Source: Niastella koreensis GR20-10
GTDB lineage: Bacteria > Bacteroidota > Bacteroidia > Chitinophagales > Chitinophagaceae
Assembly: GCF_000246855.1 (NCBI RefSeq)
Contig: NC_016609.1
Location: 3,224,001-3,288,000, forward strand
DNA: 64,000 nucleotides
Direction: 5' to 3'
Part shown: one piece after another, positions 27,501 to 34,827 of the stretch
Layout: each line of letters opens with the position of its first letter
Position numbering within the stretch: the first letter of the stretch is position 1
Notes under the pieces: generated by a model
What the model was told of the DNA's origin: nothing
What the model saw: the letters and a program-made list of their open reading frames with translations, nothing else
Databases searched by the model: none
Program-made: the position numbers and the translations under genes

Positions 27501-27627
27501 TTACTTCGCGGTCCAGTACGTCCTGGTTATGGCCTGGTGCTGCCTGTAATGAAACAGCGAAAAGCGCCATCAGCAGCAATTGCCTGGCGGCATGCTTAAT
27601 GGCATTGATTAGGAAGGCTTTTTTCAT
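24595..27627 (-). CDS. FecA-like TonB-dependent receptor with STN domain
   Basis: This 1010-residue outer-membrane receptor has a signal peptide (about 1-30). An STN (secretin/TonB short N-terminal) signalling domain follows (about 44-95, VTLNIKEKKLEYVLNKIEEQ), then a carboxypeptidase-regulatory-like domain (about 135-215). The plug comes next (about 225-345, with IERIEVLRDGAASQYGSDAI), then a 22-strand barrel ending with a C-terminal Phe (VSLSANF). The STN domain lets a bound substrate signal to the FecR anti-sigma protein encoded just upstream (26 bp). It probably imports an iron complex or another TonB substrate; which one cannot be told from the sequence. Confidence 0.93.
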   Translation of the reverse strand: MKKAFLINAIKHAARQLLLMALFAVSLQAAPGHNQDVLDREVTLNIKEKKLEYVLNKIEEQTKITFVFSPKLIQSSRLVTISKSKEKLSVVLNELSSYLHLDYEVAGDKVILKRQLPDKATAETDNNPPAIEPVPITGKITNAKGDPLSGVSIVVRNKGGGTSTNANGVFTINADEGDVLVVSYIGFKTQEITIGGQHQLTIRLEDAIAELTTVVVGSRSLRPRSNVESPVPVDVISSKDLLATGQIEPTQQIQYTAPSFVSNHQTVADGTDHIDPASLRGLGPDQVLVLVNGKRRYNQALVNINGTVGKGSVGTDLNAIPASSIERIEVLRDGAASQYGSDAIAGVINVVLKKKTGTQVFAHAGQQYAGDGANLQLGINEGFKLGKKGGVLNLTGEVRHRNPTNRAGNYLGTVYNANATIDDAMIAQKGGWDRSNNMFIGNSRQLNAYGEANLELPISTKSKFYAMGMYSYRKGKAAGFYRYPKQTTQVVADLYPRGFLPYIGSEIQDRSLMAGFKGKTAGAWNWDVSSTYGGNQFRFDVTNSNNASMGDASPTSFYCGKLAFQQSTTNVDFSKDFGSQLNLSSFNVALGAEMRVDMFKISPGQEESWKNYDPNGGKAGGAQVFPGYQPANAVNENRNVLSTYVDVESDITEKFLVNVAGRFEHYSDFGSALAGKLALRYKILDALAIRGAISNGFRAPSIHQYFFNNTSTQFQLINGTLTPSNTLTVRNSDPIAKALGIPDLKEETSVNYSLGITAKPGRNTSLTVDAYRIDIKNRILLAGPFKRTTAGTSIVDQVLNNAGIGTDVQVVQAFANFVDTKTQGVDIIFSVSPQINTGNLDITLAANFNETKIQKIKGTDKIPAKPDSVGNYFYFDRAEQSRVEKANPKNKVSLSANYQYKKFGLLARATRFGKVSSLNADPRLDETYDPKVVTDASISYSILPQVRVTIGANNLFDVYPDKLKWFRDGTGDKTNIYYGNTSDGRFVYSRNATQFGMNGGYYYVSLSANF

Positions 27628-27653
27628 TGATTGTGTGTTAATGATTTAATCAG

Positions 27654-28697
27654 TTAATCTTTCACAGTACTGCCGGTGATAATCACCTGGCCGTCGGTCT
27701 GTTCGTAGGTGGATTCTATGGCTTTACAAAGGAGATTGATGCGGTCGAAAAAACTTTCGTTGGTAAAAGCGCCGGTGAAGGAACAATGGCTCATCTGTTC
27801 TTCATCATAAATGATGGTGATGCCGTAGGCTTTTTGAAGCGCCATCAACACTTCAGTGGCCGGAGCATCGGTAAAAGCAAATGGGATATTGTTTTTATTT
27901 ACAGGAATATTGATCACCTGTGGCAGGGCGGTGACGGACCGGGTAAAGCTGGCCTGTTGCCGGTTGAACAGTAGCTGCTGATTGGGGGTAATTATAGTCG
28001 CATTTACTTTAGCCAGTTCCTGTTCGTGTGCGCCGTTCTTTCGTTTATACACCGTTACTTTACCTGTATGCACCTGTACCTGGATGGTATTGTCGTTCGG
28101 AAAGGCCTTTACATCAAAGCTGGTGCCCAGTACCTTTGTAACCACTTCGCTGGTATATACAAAGAAAGGCCGGGTGGCATCTTTGGCTACCTGAAAAAAG
28201 GCGCTCCCTTCCAGGTATACTTCCCGTTTATCGGTATCAAAATGTTTTGCATAGGAGATTGTAGAGGCCGGCTCCAGCAGGATATAACTGCCGTCTTCCA
28301 GGTTTATACGTTGGGGTATAGTGGTGCGGTTAACGGTTTCAGCTAACTGATCTTTCTGCCGGCTTGTTTCATAAGACATTGTTGAGGCCGCATTAAAAAA
28401 CACCAGCCAGCCGCTAATTACCAAACATATTATAACAGCTGCGGCAGCGAAGTAAATCAGGCGCTTCATTCTTTTTGAACGATATACTACAACGGGTTCC
28501 GCCAGGTTGCCTTCTTTTTCAATAAATACCCACATTTCTTGCTCTATGTTATCTAGTTCGGATTGTTGCAGCGATGGCAGCTCATTATTATAAAGTAATT
28601 CATACCAATGGTCGATCATTGATCTTTCTGCTGCAGTGGCAGATCCACTGGTATAACGTATTAATAATTCCCTGAATGCTACGCGGTCCATTACCAT
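27654..28697 (-). CDS. fecR: FecR-type anti-sigma factor / membrane signal transducer
   Basis: This 347-residue protein has a cytoplasmic N-terminal helical domain (about 1-75) and one membrane segment (about 79-101, LIYFAAAAVIICLVISGWLV). The periplasmic FecR domain follows (about 120-235, YILLEPASTISYAKHF, VYLEGSAFFQVAKDA, VVTKVLGTSFDVKAFP), and a C-terminal DUF4974-like domain comes last. It relays the receptor's signal to the ECF sigma factor encoded upstream. It sits between the sigma gene and the TonB receptor on the same strand. ATGs at 28697 and 28691 are both possible. Confidence 0.93.
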   Translation of the reverse strand: MVMDRVAFRELLIRYTSGSATAAERSMIDHWYELLYNNELPSLQQSELDNIEQEMWVFIEKEGNLAEPVVVYRSKRMKRLIYFAAAAVIICLVISGWLVFFNAASTMSYETSRQKDQLAETVNRTTIPQRINLEDGSYILLEPASTISYAKHFDTDKREVYLEGSAFFQVAKDATRPFFVYTSEVVTKVLGTSFDVKAFPNDNTIQVQVHTGKVTVYKRKNGAHEQELAKVNATIITPNQQLLFNRQQASFTRSVTALPQVINIPVNKNNIPFAFTDAPATEVLMALQKAYGITIIYDEEQMSHCSFTGAFTNESFFDRINLLCKAIESTYEQTDGQVIITGSTVKD

Positions 28698-28779
28698 TGG
28701 GTTTTATCCGGTTTTCAGTTATAGACAGGCAACCGGCAGCATCCCCTAAAAAGGTGAATAAAAACAGCAGCGTTTATGA

Positions 28780-29340
28780 TTATAGCGCTATATCAAGATA
28801 TTCTTTCAGGTATAACCGCAATGTCTTGAGCGATTGAGTAATATGGTATTCCACTGCTTTTTCAGAGATGTTCAGGCTGGTAGCTATTTCGCGAATGGTT
28901 AAATGCCCGAAGCGGCTGAGGCGAAAAACCGTTCTTGTTTTTTCCGGTAATAAAGCAATGGCTTTTTCAATGGCCTGTGATAGTTCGTGAAAAGTAAGTG
29001 CAGATTCTGTGCCCTGGCAAGTAGCTGAGCCGGTGTGTACAACATGCTGAAGATATTTCTTATGCACCATCGTTGCTTCTATATAATTAACGACACTGTT
29101 TTTGATGGCAGTTTTTAAATAACCTTGCAGATGAATGATATGGATGGAATGACGTTTTTCCCAAATACGTAGAAAGATCGTTTGCACCAGTTCTTTAGCA
29201 GTTTCCCTGCTGCCCAGCCGGTGCCAGGCTGCGTCGAAGATGAGTTTCCAGTAGCGGGTATAGATCTCCTTAAAAGCCTGTTCATTATTGGCCCTTAATA
29301 GTTGCAGCAGTTTCTCATCAGTTAGTACCCGCAGGTCCAT
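28780..29340 (-). CDS. ECF-type RNA polymerase sigma factor (FecI-like)
   Basis: This 186-residue sigma-70 family protein has region 2 at about residues 20-90 (FKEIYTRYWKLIFDAAWHRL, FLRIWEKRHSIHI) and region 4 at about 125-180 (LPEKTRTVFRLSRFGHLTIR, EIATSLNISEKAVEYH). There is no region 3, as expected of ECF factors. It would drive the FecR and receptor genes directly downstream. Bacteroidota FecI-like factors are usually activated through FecR after substrate binding at the receptor. Confidence 0.93.
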   Translation of the reverse strand: MDLRVLTDEKLLQLLRANNEQAFKEIYTRYWKLIFDAAWHRLGSRETAKELVQTIFLRIWEKRHSIHIIHLQGYLKTAIKNSVVNYIEATMVHKKYLQHVVHTGSATCQGTESALTFHELSQAIEKAIALLPEKTRTVFRLSRFGHLTIREIATSLNISEKAVEYHITQSLKTLRLYLKEYLDIAL

Positions 29341-29349
29341 AAACTAATT

Positions 29350-29443
29350 TCTGATATTGCGATTTTGAGATTTTGCGATTTCTTGAGGTGCAGTTGTTTT
29401 ATAAATCTCAAAATCCCGGAATCAAAAAATCTCTAAATTCCTA
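29350..29443. repeat. Inverted word-repeat element (GATTTTGAGATTTTGCG type)
   Basis: The left half has TCTGATATTGCGATTTTGAG and ATTTTGCGATTTC. The right half has AAATCTCAAAATCCCGG and AAATCTCTAAATTCCTAAG. The pattern matches the element at 9099-9143, including the TCTGAT and ATTCCTAAG flanks. It begins right before the sigma-factor start codon. Confidence 0.75.
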
Positions 29444-30094
29444 AGATGCTTACCTATAGTGCCCTTACTGGACAGAAAAGGCAGTACAAGCAAGCCACTG
29501 TTAAAAACCTTCTATAATAGATCAAGAAAGGCCAATTAGAAAGTAAAAACCAAATATGTAAAATGAATCCGGGCGCCGGCTATGCCGGGGTTATATCCTG
29601 GTCATTGGGTGAAAGCCGGGAGCGACTCGTCCTTCATCCCTGCATTTATGAGCGGGTGTTTTTACTGACCCTCCTGCAAATATCTTTCACCACGTTCATA
29701 AACGCTTCCGGCAACCCGGATCATCATTCTATAGCCAAATGTTGTAAAGAGCTCATCAGAAGAAGTAGTGCGGCACTTATATTCGTTTAGCCTGGGGCGA
29801 TAAATTTGCTTTGAGGGCTTATTATAGAGCTCCCAAGAAAATAAGTTTAGTGCCGCAGCTACTTCCTGCTGATTGTGTATGTATTGAAAACCGTCCTTGT
29901 GTCAAATATCTACATGCAATATACGAAGATTCATTTCTTGTATTTGCACAATTTCAATTTTTATATTCACAAAATAACATGTGCCATACTGTTATATTCA
30001 TATAAGGAACTGCTTTTGCCATCCTGTATGGCAAAATGCTTCTTACAAAGTGATCTTCACTTTGCGCAGCAAGGGCTATATCGTAATTGTTGCT
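29444..30094. other. Gene-poor stretch upstream of the sigma factor
   Basis: About 650 bp without a convincing gene. Short open frames (for example 29563-29790) have no recognisable domain and are unlikely to be real. The sequence is AT-rich with no terminator or repeat noticed beyond the preceding element. Confidence 0.5.
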
Positions 30095-30436
30095 TTATCC
30101 ATGCAGCCCGTTCCGCCATTCGGTGGGCGATTTACTGTATATTTTTTTAAACATTGTACTGAAACTCCCCATGCTTTTATATCCTACAAGTATTGAGATC
30201 TCTTTTACACTCTTCTCGGTTTGCTCCAGCAACTCTTTTGCTTTCTCCATTCGTAATAATATCCGGTAATCGTCTATACTAACCCCAAACAGCTGCTTGA
30301 ATCCGAATTGCAATTTGGTACGGTTGAGTTGTGTTTGTGCACTCAGGTCATTGATAGTAATGTGATATCTCCTGTTTCTGGTTAATAAATCTTTTGCGAG
30401 CCTGATCCTTTCAATGTCCTCTTTTTTCAATTTCAT
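30095..30436 (-). CDS. AraC-family DNA-binding domain protein (HTH only)
   Basis: This 113-residue protein is essentially only the AraC C-terminal double helix-turn-helix. HITINDLSAQTQLNRTKLQF, KQLFGVSIDDYRILLRMEKA and KEISILVGYKSMGSFSTMFK resemble the two HTH motifs, and the C-terminus (YSKSPTEWRNG) fits the family. It lacks a ligand domain. Either it is a free-standing regulator or the remnant of a longer gene whose N-terminal part was lost. An ATG start is present and the frame is intact. Target genes are unknown. Confidence 0.85.
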   Translation of the reverse strand: MKLKKEDIERIRLAKDLLTRNRRYHITINDLSAQTQLNRTKLQFGFKQLFGVSIDDYRILLRMEKAKELLEQTEKSVKEISILVGYKSMGSFSTMFKKIYSKSPTEWRNGLHG

Positions 30437-31287
30437 AAGAAAAGGTTTATAGCAAATAACAAAAGTTGTTGACCCTGTCCCCTTACCTACAGCTCACGTA
30501 AATAAAGCAGTTGCTTCAGCAGGTGGTACATGACTTGCTGAATACATGGGTTACTGAATTGCTATTAAACAATAATTAACTGTATGGCATCTGCCGTATA
30601 CCGGTAGAGCCATTGTTGAAACGTGGGAGTTGTTGCTATCCGTTTTATTGCGTGTTCATTGAGACGGGCTATCTGCTAGCGGTCATTTTTGCTGCCAGGT
30701 TACCATCGTGATGAAAGGAACCATTCGGGCACATATTCAGTACTCCGTTTACACACACGGTGCCGGCCGAACGGGTTGGCCGGCCGGCGAACTGCGTTCA
30801 GGTGATGCAGACTTACCAATTGTTTTGAAATCTTTTTCCTGTACGGATCTACTGAATCTGAAAAATAAGTGAAGGCACACCAAAGATGCCCGCAGGCATG
30901 TGAGATAAATAAAAGAGATAAAAAGATAAGAAGTGGCGTAAATAATAGAATCCTGTCCATTAGATAAGGTTTGTGCATCGGCTACATTACTCGCCTCACC
31001 ATTTCTTTCTCACTTCGCTGATTAGTGTTGCCAAAACAAAAATAGGAAGTCTTTTTGAATGTTGATTTTGAAAAATAAATTTTTAGACACTGTTAGTGAC
31101 TAACATACAGGTTAACCATTAAGGATAGACCGGTGCCACCTGCTTCATTACCGCATTATAAACTATTTCTTAATAAATTATCATTTACTGGTTTCTGTTA
31201 TATATCGGTAAAATAAATATTAACAGTAACTAAAGGTGAATTGACTATTTAACAAGTTTGTGTGAAAAGAAGCTGGTAAGGCGGATA
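30437..31287. other. Gene-poor stretch upstream of the AraC-like gene
   Basis: Apart from a doubtful frame at 30700-30978 this region shows no recognisable gene. It is AT-rich with short palindromic patches. Promoter functions for the AraC-like gene may lie near 30437-30550. Confidence 0.4.
30700..30978 (-). CDS. Doubtful small ORF with hydrophobic N-terminus
   Basis: A 92-residue frame starts MHKPYLMDRILLFTPLLIFL and has one hydrophobic stretch (about 10-27). The C-terminal half is basic and has no familiar pattern. It is not supported by a neighbouring terminator or gene. It could be a small membrane protein, a remnant or a chance frame. Confidence 0.25.
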   Translation of the reverse strand: MHKPYLMDRILLFTPLLIFLSLLFISHACGHLWCAFTYFSDSVDPYRKKISKQLVSLHHLNAVRRPANPFGRHRVCKRSTEYVPEWFLSSRW

Positions 31288-31422
31288 AAGTAGCAAGTTG
31301 ACGGAGTTGATATAGTTGACAAGTTAACTGGTTGACAGGGTTGATAGAGTTGACGGAGTTAGTATACAGAAGTAACAACCCACTCCCCCTAATGGGGGAG
31401 GCCGGGAGGGGGCCAGGGGCCC
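31288..31422. repeat. Tandem GTTGAC-word arm plus CCCCCTAATGGGGG palindrome
   Basis: 31288-31360 carries about six degenerate GTTGA(C/T) words (GTTGACGGAGTTGATATAG, GTTGACAAGTTAACTGG, GTTGACAGGG). 31381-31422 holds CTCCCCCTAATGGGGGAG followed by GGGAGGGGGCC, a G-rich palindromic stretch common as intergenic repeats in Bacteroidota. Neither encodes protein. Confidence 0.6.
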
Positions 31423-31455
31423 AAAAAAAAAGTCGCTCCCATTCAGAAGCGACTT
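31423..31455 (-). terminator. Intrinsic terminator of the gene at 31477-31731
   Basis: On the minus strand AAGTCGCT and AGCGACTT (31448-31455 with 31430-31437) form an 8-bp stem with a 10-nt loop, followed by a run of T (A-run 31423-31430). This supports transcription of the small minus-strand gene. Confidence 0.85.
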
Positions 31456-31476
31456 GCTGTGATTATTTAAAACTAA

Positions 31477-31731
31477 TTAATTCTGGATTGGTCGAAAGTA
31501 AAAACCCTCTTCATTTAAAATATGAGATGCGGGTACAAAACTCATCAACGACTGGCGTACCATATCTTCTGCTGCCATCTGATAACGTGTCCCAACTTCA
31601 GGATTCTTAACGGCAAATTTCCAACTCTGAATCTTAAGCAGGGCAATCTTGCTGGCATGTGCAATATGATATTCCAGTATCATGAATTTCTCGGCCAGGT
31701 AATCCGTTTCGTTTTGGATGTATGGGGTCAT
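31477..31731 (-). CDS. Small hypothetical protein (84 aa)
   Basis: This 84-residue protein (MTPYIQNETDYLAEKFMILE...) is predicted to be mostly helical. It has no signal peptide or motif I recognise. The intrinsic terminator right downstream (31423-31455) is good evidence that it is a real transcription unit. The sequence resembles small uncharacterised Bacteroidota proteins, but I could not tie it to a named family. Confidence 0.7.
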   Translation of the reverse strand: MTPYIQNETDYLAEKFMILEYHIAHASKIALLKIQSWKFAVKNPEVGTRYQMAAEDMVRQSLMSFVPASHILNEEGFYFRPIQN

Positions 31732-32218
31732 AGGGATATGTGATTATAGGTTTTTTCAGAATAAATGGACATCTGTCTAACGTATTTAGGTACGTAAAAT
31801 TGCGTGAATAAAACATAATTTCTGCAGCCCTTCAACCAATTTTTTCATAAATAAGGGTTTATCTATACCAGCTGCTACTAATATTTGAAATAAAAATCCA
31901 GTTTATTGAATTTTATTCAATGAAACATGGGTAATGGTATATAATATTTAATAATGCAGGTCTTTAAACGTAGGCTTTACATTAATCAGGGTAAATAGGT
32001 AAAAACCATTGCTTTGCCTTAAACTGCCGCCAAAAGGTTATTAATTTAAACAGGCGCGAGCCCTCTCTGCGCTCTGCCCTGTGCCTTTTGCCTTGCTCTT
32101 TCAGCCTTTGGCTTTAGGCCCTCAGCCTTGTTGCAGGAAACTGCGTCCGCCCTTTTAATGGTTTATTTGCACAGCATGCTACTATTTCAACCACATATAA
32201 AAAAGCGATTGCAAATAA
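31732..32218. other. Intergenic region between the small gene and the GMC oxidoreductase
   Basis: About 490 bp without a gene. It contains AT-rich sequence and, at 32056-32133, tandem words such as CTCTGCCCTGTGCCTTTTGC and CAGCCTTTGGCTTTAGGC, like the word-repeat arms elsewhere but without a counterpart arm here. Confidence 0.5.
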
Positions 32219-32248
32219 TTGGTAAAGATTGCTAAACCTTTACATTTA
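32219..32248 (+). promoter_or_regulatory. Candidate Bacteroidota promoter for the GMC oxidoreductase
   Basis: TTGG at 32219-32222 and TACATTTA at 32241-32248 are 18 nt apart and resemble the Bacteroidota -33 (TTTG) and -7 (TAnnTTTG) elements. The ATG follows 46 bp later. One mismatch from the -7 consensus keeps this uncertain. Confidence 0.4.
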
Positions 32249-32294
32249 TGATTCTAAACCAACCATCTTTCATTTATAAAATTTAGTTACTCTT

Positions 32295-34037
32295 ATGGGG
32301 GATCTTCAGGTAAAAAAAAATGCCAGGCAATATGATGCCATCATCGTAGGCTCGGGTGCCGGTGGCGGCATGGCGGCTTACGTGCTGTCACATGCAGGGT
32401 TGAAAGTTTGTTTGATTGAAGCCGGACCAATGTATGATCCAAGGAAAAATGTAACACAGTTCAAGAACCCGTGGGAATCACCCCGTCGTGGCGCCAGTAC
32501 CAAATTCAGACCATTTGGTGACTTCGATGCCTGCTACTGGGGTTGGGAAATTGATGGCGAACCCTACACCCATGCCGAGAATACCAAATGGGAATGGTGG
32601 CGCGCCCGCATGATCGGCGGCCGTACCAATCACTGGGGACGGATCTCCCTCCGCTTCGGCCCAAAAGATTTTAAACGGCACAGCATCGATGGAATGGGTG
32701 ATGACTGGCCGATTGGTTATGATGATGTAAAACCTTATTACGATAAAGTTGACAGGCTTATTGGTGTGTTTGGCAGCAATGAAGGCCTTGAAAATGATCC
32801 CGATGGTATTTTCCTGCCTCCGCCCAAACCCCGCTTGCATGAGCTGATGATTAAAAAAGCAGCAAGTGGTGTCGGCGTTCCGGTAATTCCTTCCCGCCTT
32901 TCGATCCTTACCAAAAAGATCAATGATTCCCGAGGTGAGTGTATCTTCTGCGGACAGTGTAACCGGGCCTGCTCCATTGCATATGCCGACTTCTCTTCTT
33001 CTTCCGTTTTGGTAAAACCTGCGCTCGAAACCGGTAATGTAGATGTGATCACCAACGCCATGGCGCGTGAAGTGCTTACTAATAACGAAGGGCTTGCTAC
33101 AGGTGTATCTTATGTAAATAAAATGGACCTGCAGGAATACCAGGTAATGGGCCGTACGGTGATTTTGGCAGCCAGCGCCTGCGAATCGGCGCGTTTGCTG
33201 CTGAATTCAAAATCGGCTCGCTATCCTACCGGACTGGCCAACAGCAGTGGTGTGGTTGGTAAATATCTGCACGACTCCACTGGCGCCGATATGGGTGGCG
33301 TATTGCCCGAACTGTTCGATCGCAAACGCTATAATGAAGATGGTGTGGGCGGTGCGCATATTTATTCCCCATGGTTTGGCGATAATAAAAAGCTCGATTT
33401 CCCCCGCGGTTATCATATTGAATACTGGGGTGGCTTTGGCCAGCCTGCTTATGGTTTTGGTAACAGTGTGCAGGCCCTCAATGGCAGGTTTGAGGTAAAA
33501 GGAAAACAAAAACAACCCGGTGGCTATGGTTCATCATTGAAAGAAGATATGCGATTCTTCTACGGCGCCCGCGTGGGTATGGCCGGCCGCGGTGAAGCCC
33601 TGGCGGTGAAAGAAAATCTTTGTGAGATTGATCCTAAAGTAGTTGATAAATATGGTATCCCGGTTTTACGCTTTAAAGTAGAGCCGCACAAATACGATAT
33701 TTTACAGGCTAAACACATGAAGGAGACCTTCAAAGAGATCATGCATGCCATGGGCGCTATTATCACTTACGGTGGTGATGACGATGAAAAAAACAATTAC
33801 GGTTTGCATGCTCCCGGCAATATCATTCACGAAGCCGGCACGGTGCGGATGGGTAACGACCCCAGGGAATCGGTATTGAACAAATACAACCAGGCGCATG
33901 ATGTTAAAAACCTGTTTTGTGTAGATGGCGGCCCGTTTGTATCACAGGCCGATAAAAACATTACCTGGACCATTCTCGCGCTTTCTATGCGTGCTTCGGA
34001 ATATATCATTGATGAAATGAAGAAGAAGAACCTGTAA
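32295..34037 (+). CDS. GMC-family FAD oxidoreductase with a Cys cluster
   Basis: This 580-residue glucose-methanol-choline oxidoreductase has the FAD-binding GSGAGGG at residues 19-25 and the GGRTNHWGRISLRFG block near 113-127. The C-terminal part, with HEAGTVRMGNDP and the final NLFCVDGGPF and NKNITWTILALSMRA-like segments, fits the family. It also has a CxxCxxCxxxC motif (C216, C219, C222, C226), which in related FAD dehydrogenases holds an iron-sulfur cluster near the flavin. No signal peptide is seen. It likely oxidises a sugar or alcohol and passes electrons on. It is followed 13 bp later by a gluconate-dehydrogenase-subunit-3-like gene, probably its partner. Confidence 0.92.
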   Translation: MGDLQVKKNARQYDAIIVGSGAGGGMAAYVLSHAGLKVCLIEAGPMYDPRKNVTQFKNPWESPRRGASTKFRPFGDFDACYWGWEIDGEPYTHAENTKWEWWRARMIGGRTNHWGRISLRFGPKDFKRHSIDGMGDDWPIGYDDVKPYYDKVDRLIGVFGSNEGLENDPDGIFLPPPKPRLHELMIKKAASGVGVPVIPSRLSILTKKINDSRGECIFCGQCNRACSIAYADFSSSSVLVKPALETGNVDVITNAMAREVLTNNEGLATGVSYVNKMDLQEYQVMGRTVILAASACESARLLLNSKSARYPTGLANSSGVVGKYLHDSTGADMGGVLPELFDRKRYNEDGVGGAHIYSPWFGDNKKLDFPRGYHIEYWGGFGQPAYGFGNSVQALNGRFEVKGKQKQPGGYGSSLKEDMRFFYGARVGMAGRGEALAVKENLCEIDPKVVDKYGIPVLRFKVEPHKYDILQAKHMKETFKEIMHAMGAIITYGGDDDEKNNYGLHAPGNIIHEAGTVRMGNDPRESVLNKYNQAHDVKNLFCVDGGPFVSQADKNITWTILALSMRASEYIIDEMKKKNL

Positions 34038-34050
34038 AAATTAACTAATT

Positions 34051-34755
34051 ATGGACAGAAGAAAATCCTTAAAAGCTATAGCAGTAGGTACCCTGTCGGC
34101 CGGTGTGTTGCTGGATGCCTGCAAAACCGATAATAAAAAAGAAGAGGCTGCCAAAAGCACCGAGCCTTCCGGTGAATTTACCTTAGACCGTGCCGAAGAA
34201 GAAAAAGAACGGGAAAAGGAAATAACGTCAAAGACGTTTTTTAACCAGCATGAAATGGCTACCATTACGGTACTGGCCGACATCATCATCCCCAAAGATG
34301 AAGTAAGCGGCAGCGCCTCCGAAGCCAAAGTGCCTGATTTTATTGAATACATTGTAAAAGATAAACCTGAACACCAGGTCCCCATGCGGGGTGGTTTGCG
34401 CTGGTTGGATGTACAAAGCCTGAAGCGTTTCAATAAATCGTTTATTGAATGCGATCATGGCCAGCAGATAAACATTGTTGATGATATTGCTTATCCCGAA
34501 ATCGTATATAATGAAAATGGGAAAGAAATAACCAAAGGTAAAAAAGCGAAACCCGATATGGGCCCGGGCATTGCCTTCTTTAGCCTGATGCGCGATTTAA
34601 CCTGTTCCGGTTTTTATACCAGCGAAATCGGCGTAAAAGATGTTGGCTATGCCGGTAATACGCCTAATAAATGGAATGGCGTTCCGGATGATGTATTGAA
34701 GCAATATGGATTGGCATATAGTGAGAAAGAAATGAAGGAATGTGCCAAGTACTAG
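34051..34755 (+). CDS. Gluconate 2-dehydrogenase subunit 3-like protein
   Basis: This 234-residue protein belongs to the small gamma subunit family found with GMC dehydrogenases. The N-terminus (MDRRKSLKAIAVGTLSAGVL, then LDACK) combines a Tat-like RR motif with a lipoprotein-like Cys, suggesting export. Family features include MATITVLADIIIPKDE and GIAFFSLMRDLTCSGFYTSE near the end. It likely helps export or mature the GMC partner encoded 13 bp upstream, as gamma subunits do with Tat signals. No cytochrome subunit gene is adjacent. Confidence 0.88.
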   Translation: MDRRKSLKAIAVGTLSAGVLLDACKTDNKKEEAAKSTEPSGEFTLDRAEEEKEREKEITSKTFFNQHEMATITVLADIIIPKDEVSGSASEAKVPDFIEYIVKDKPEHQVPMRGGLRWLDVQSLKRFNKSFIECDHGQQINIVDDIAYPEIVYNENGKEITKGKKAKPDMGPGIAFFSLMRDLTCSGFYTSEIGVKDVGYAGNTPNKWNGVPDDVLKQYGLAYSEKEMKECAKY

Positions 34756-34826
34756 GTTATTAAGTTATTAGGTTATTGGGTTCAAAAACTCAATAACCTA
34801 ATAACCTACGAACCTATGAACTTCGG
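34753..34826. repeat. Inverted word-repeat element (TTATTAGGTT type), second copy
   Basis: GTTATTAGGTTATTG (34764-34778) pairs perfectly with CAATAACCTAATAAC (34791-34805). It shares a 25-nt identical block (34780-34804) with 19171-19195. It lies between convergent genes, starting at the stop codon of the subunit-3 gene. Confidence 0.85.
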
Positions 34827-34827
34827 C

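Noticed and set aside
29563..29790. 75-residue plus-strand frame in the gap upstream of the sigma factor
   Set aside because: No homology-like pattern, no terminator or promoter, unusual composition; treated as a chance frame.
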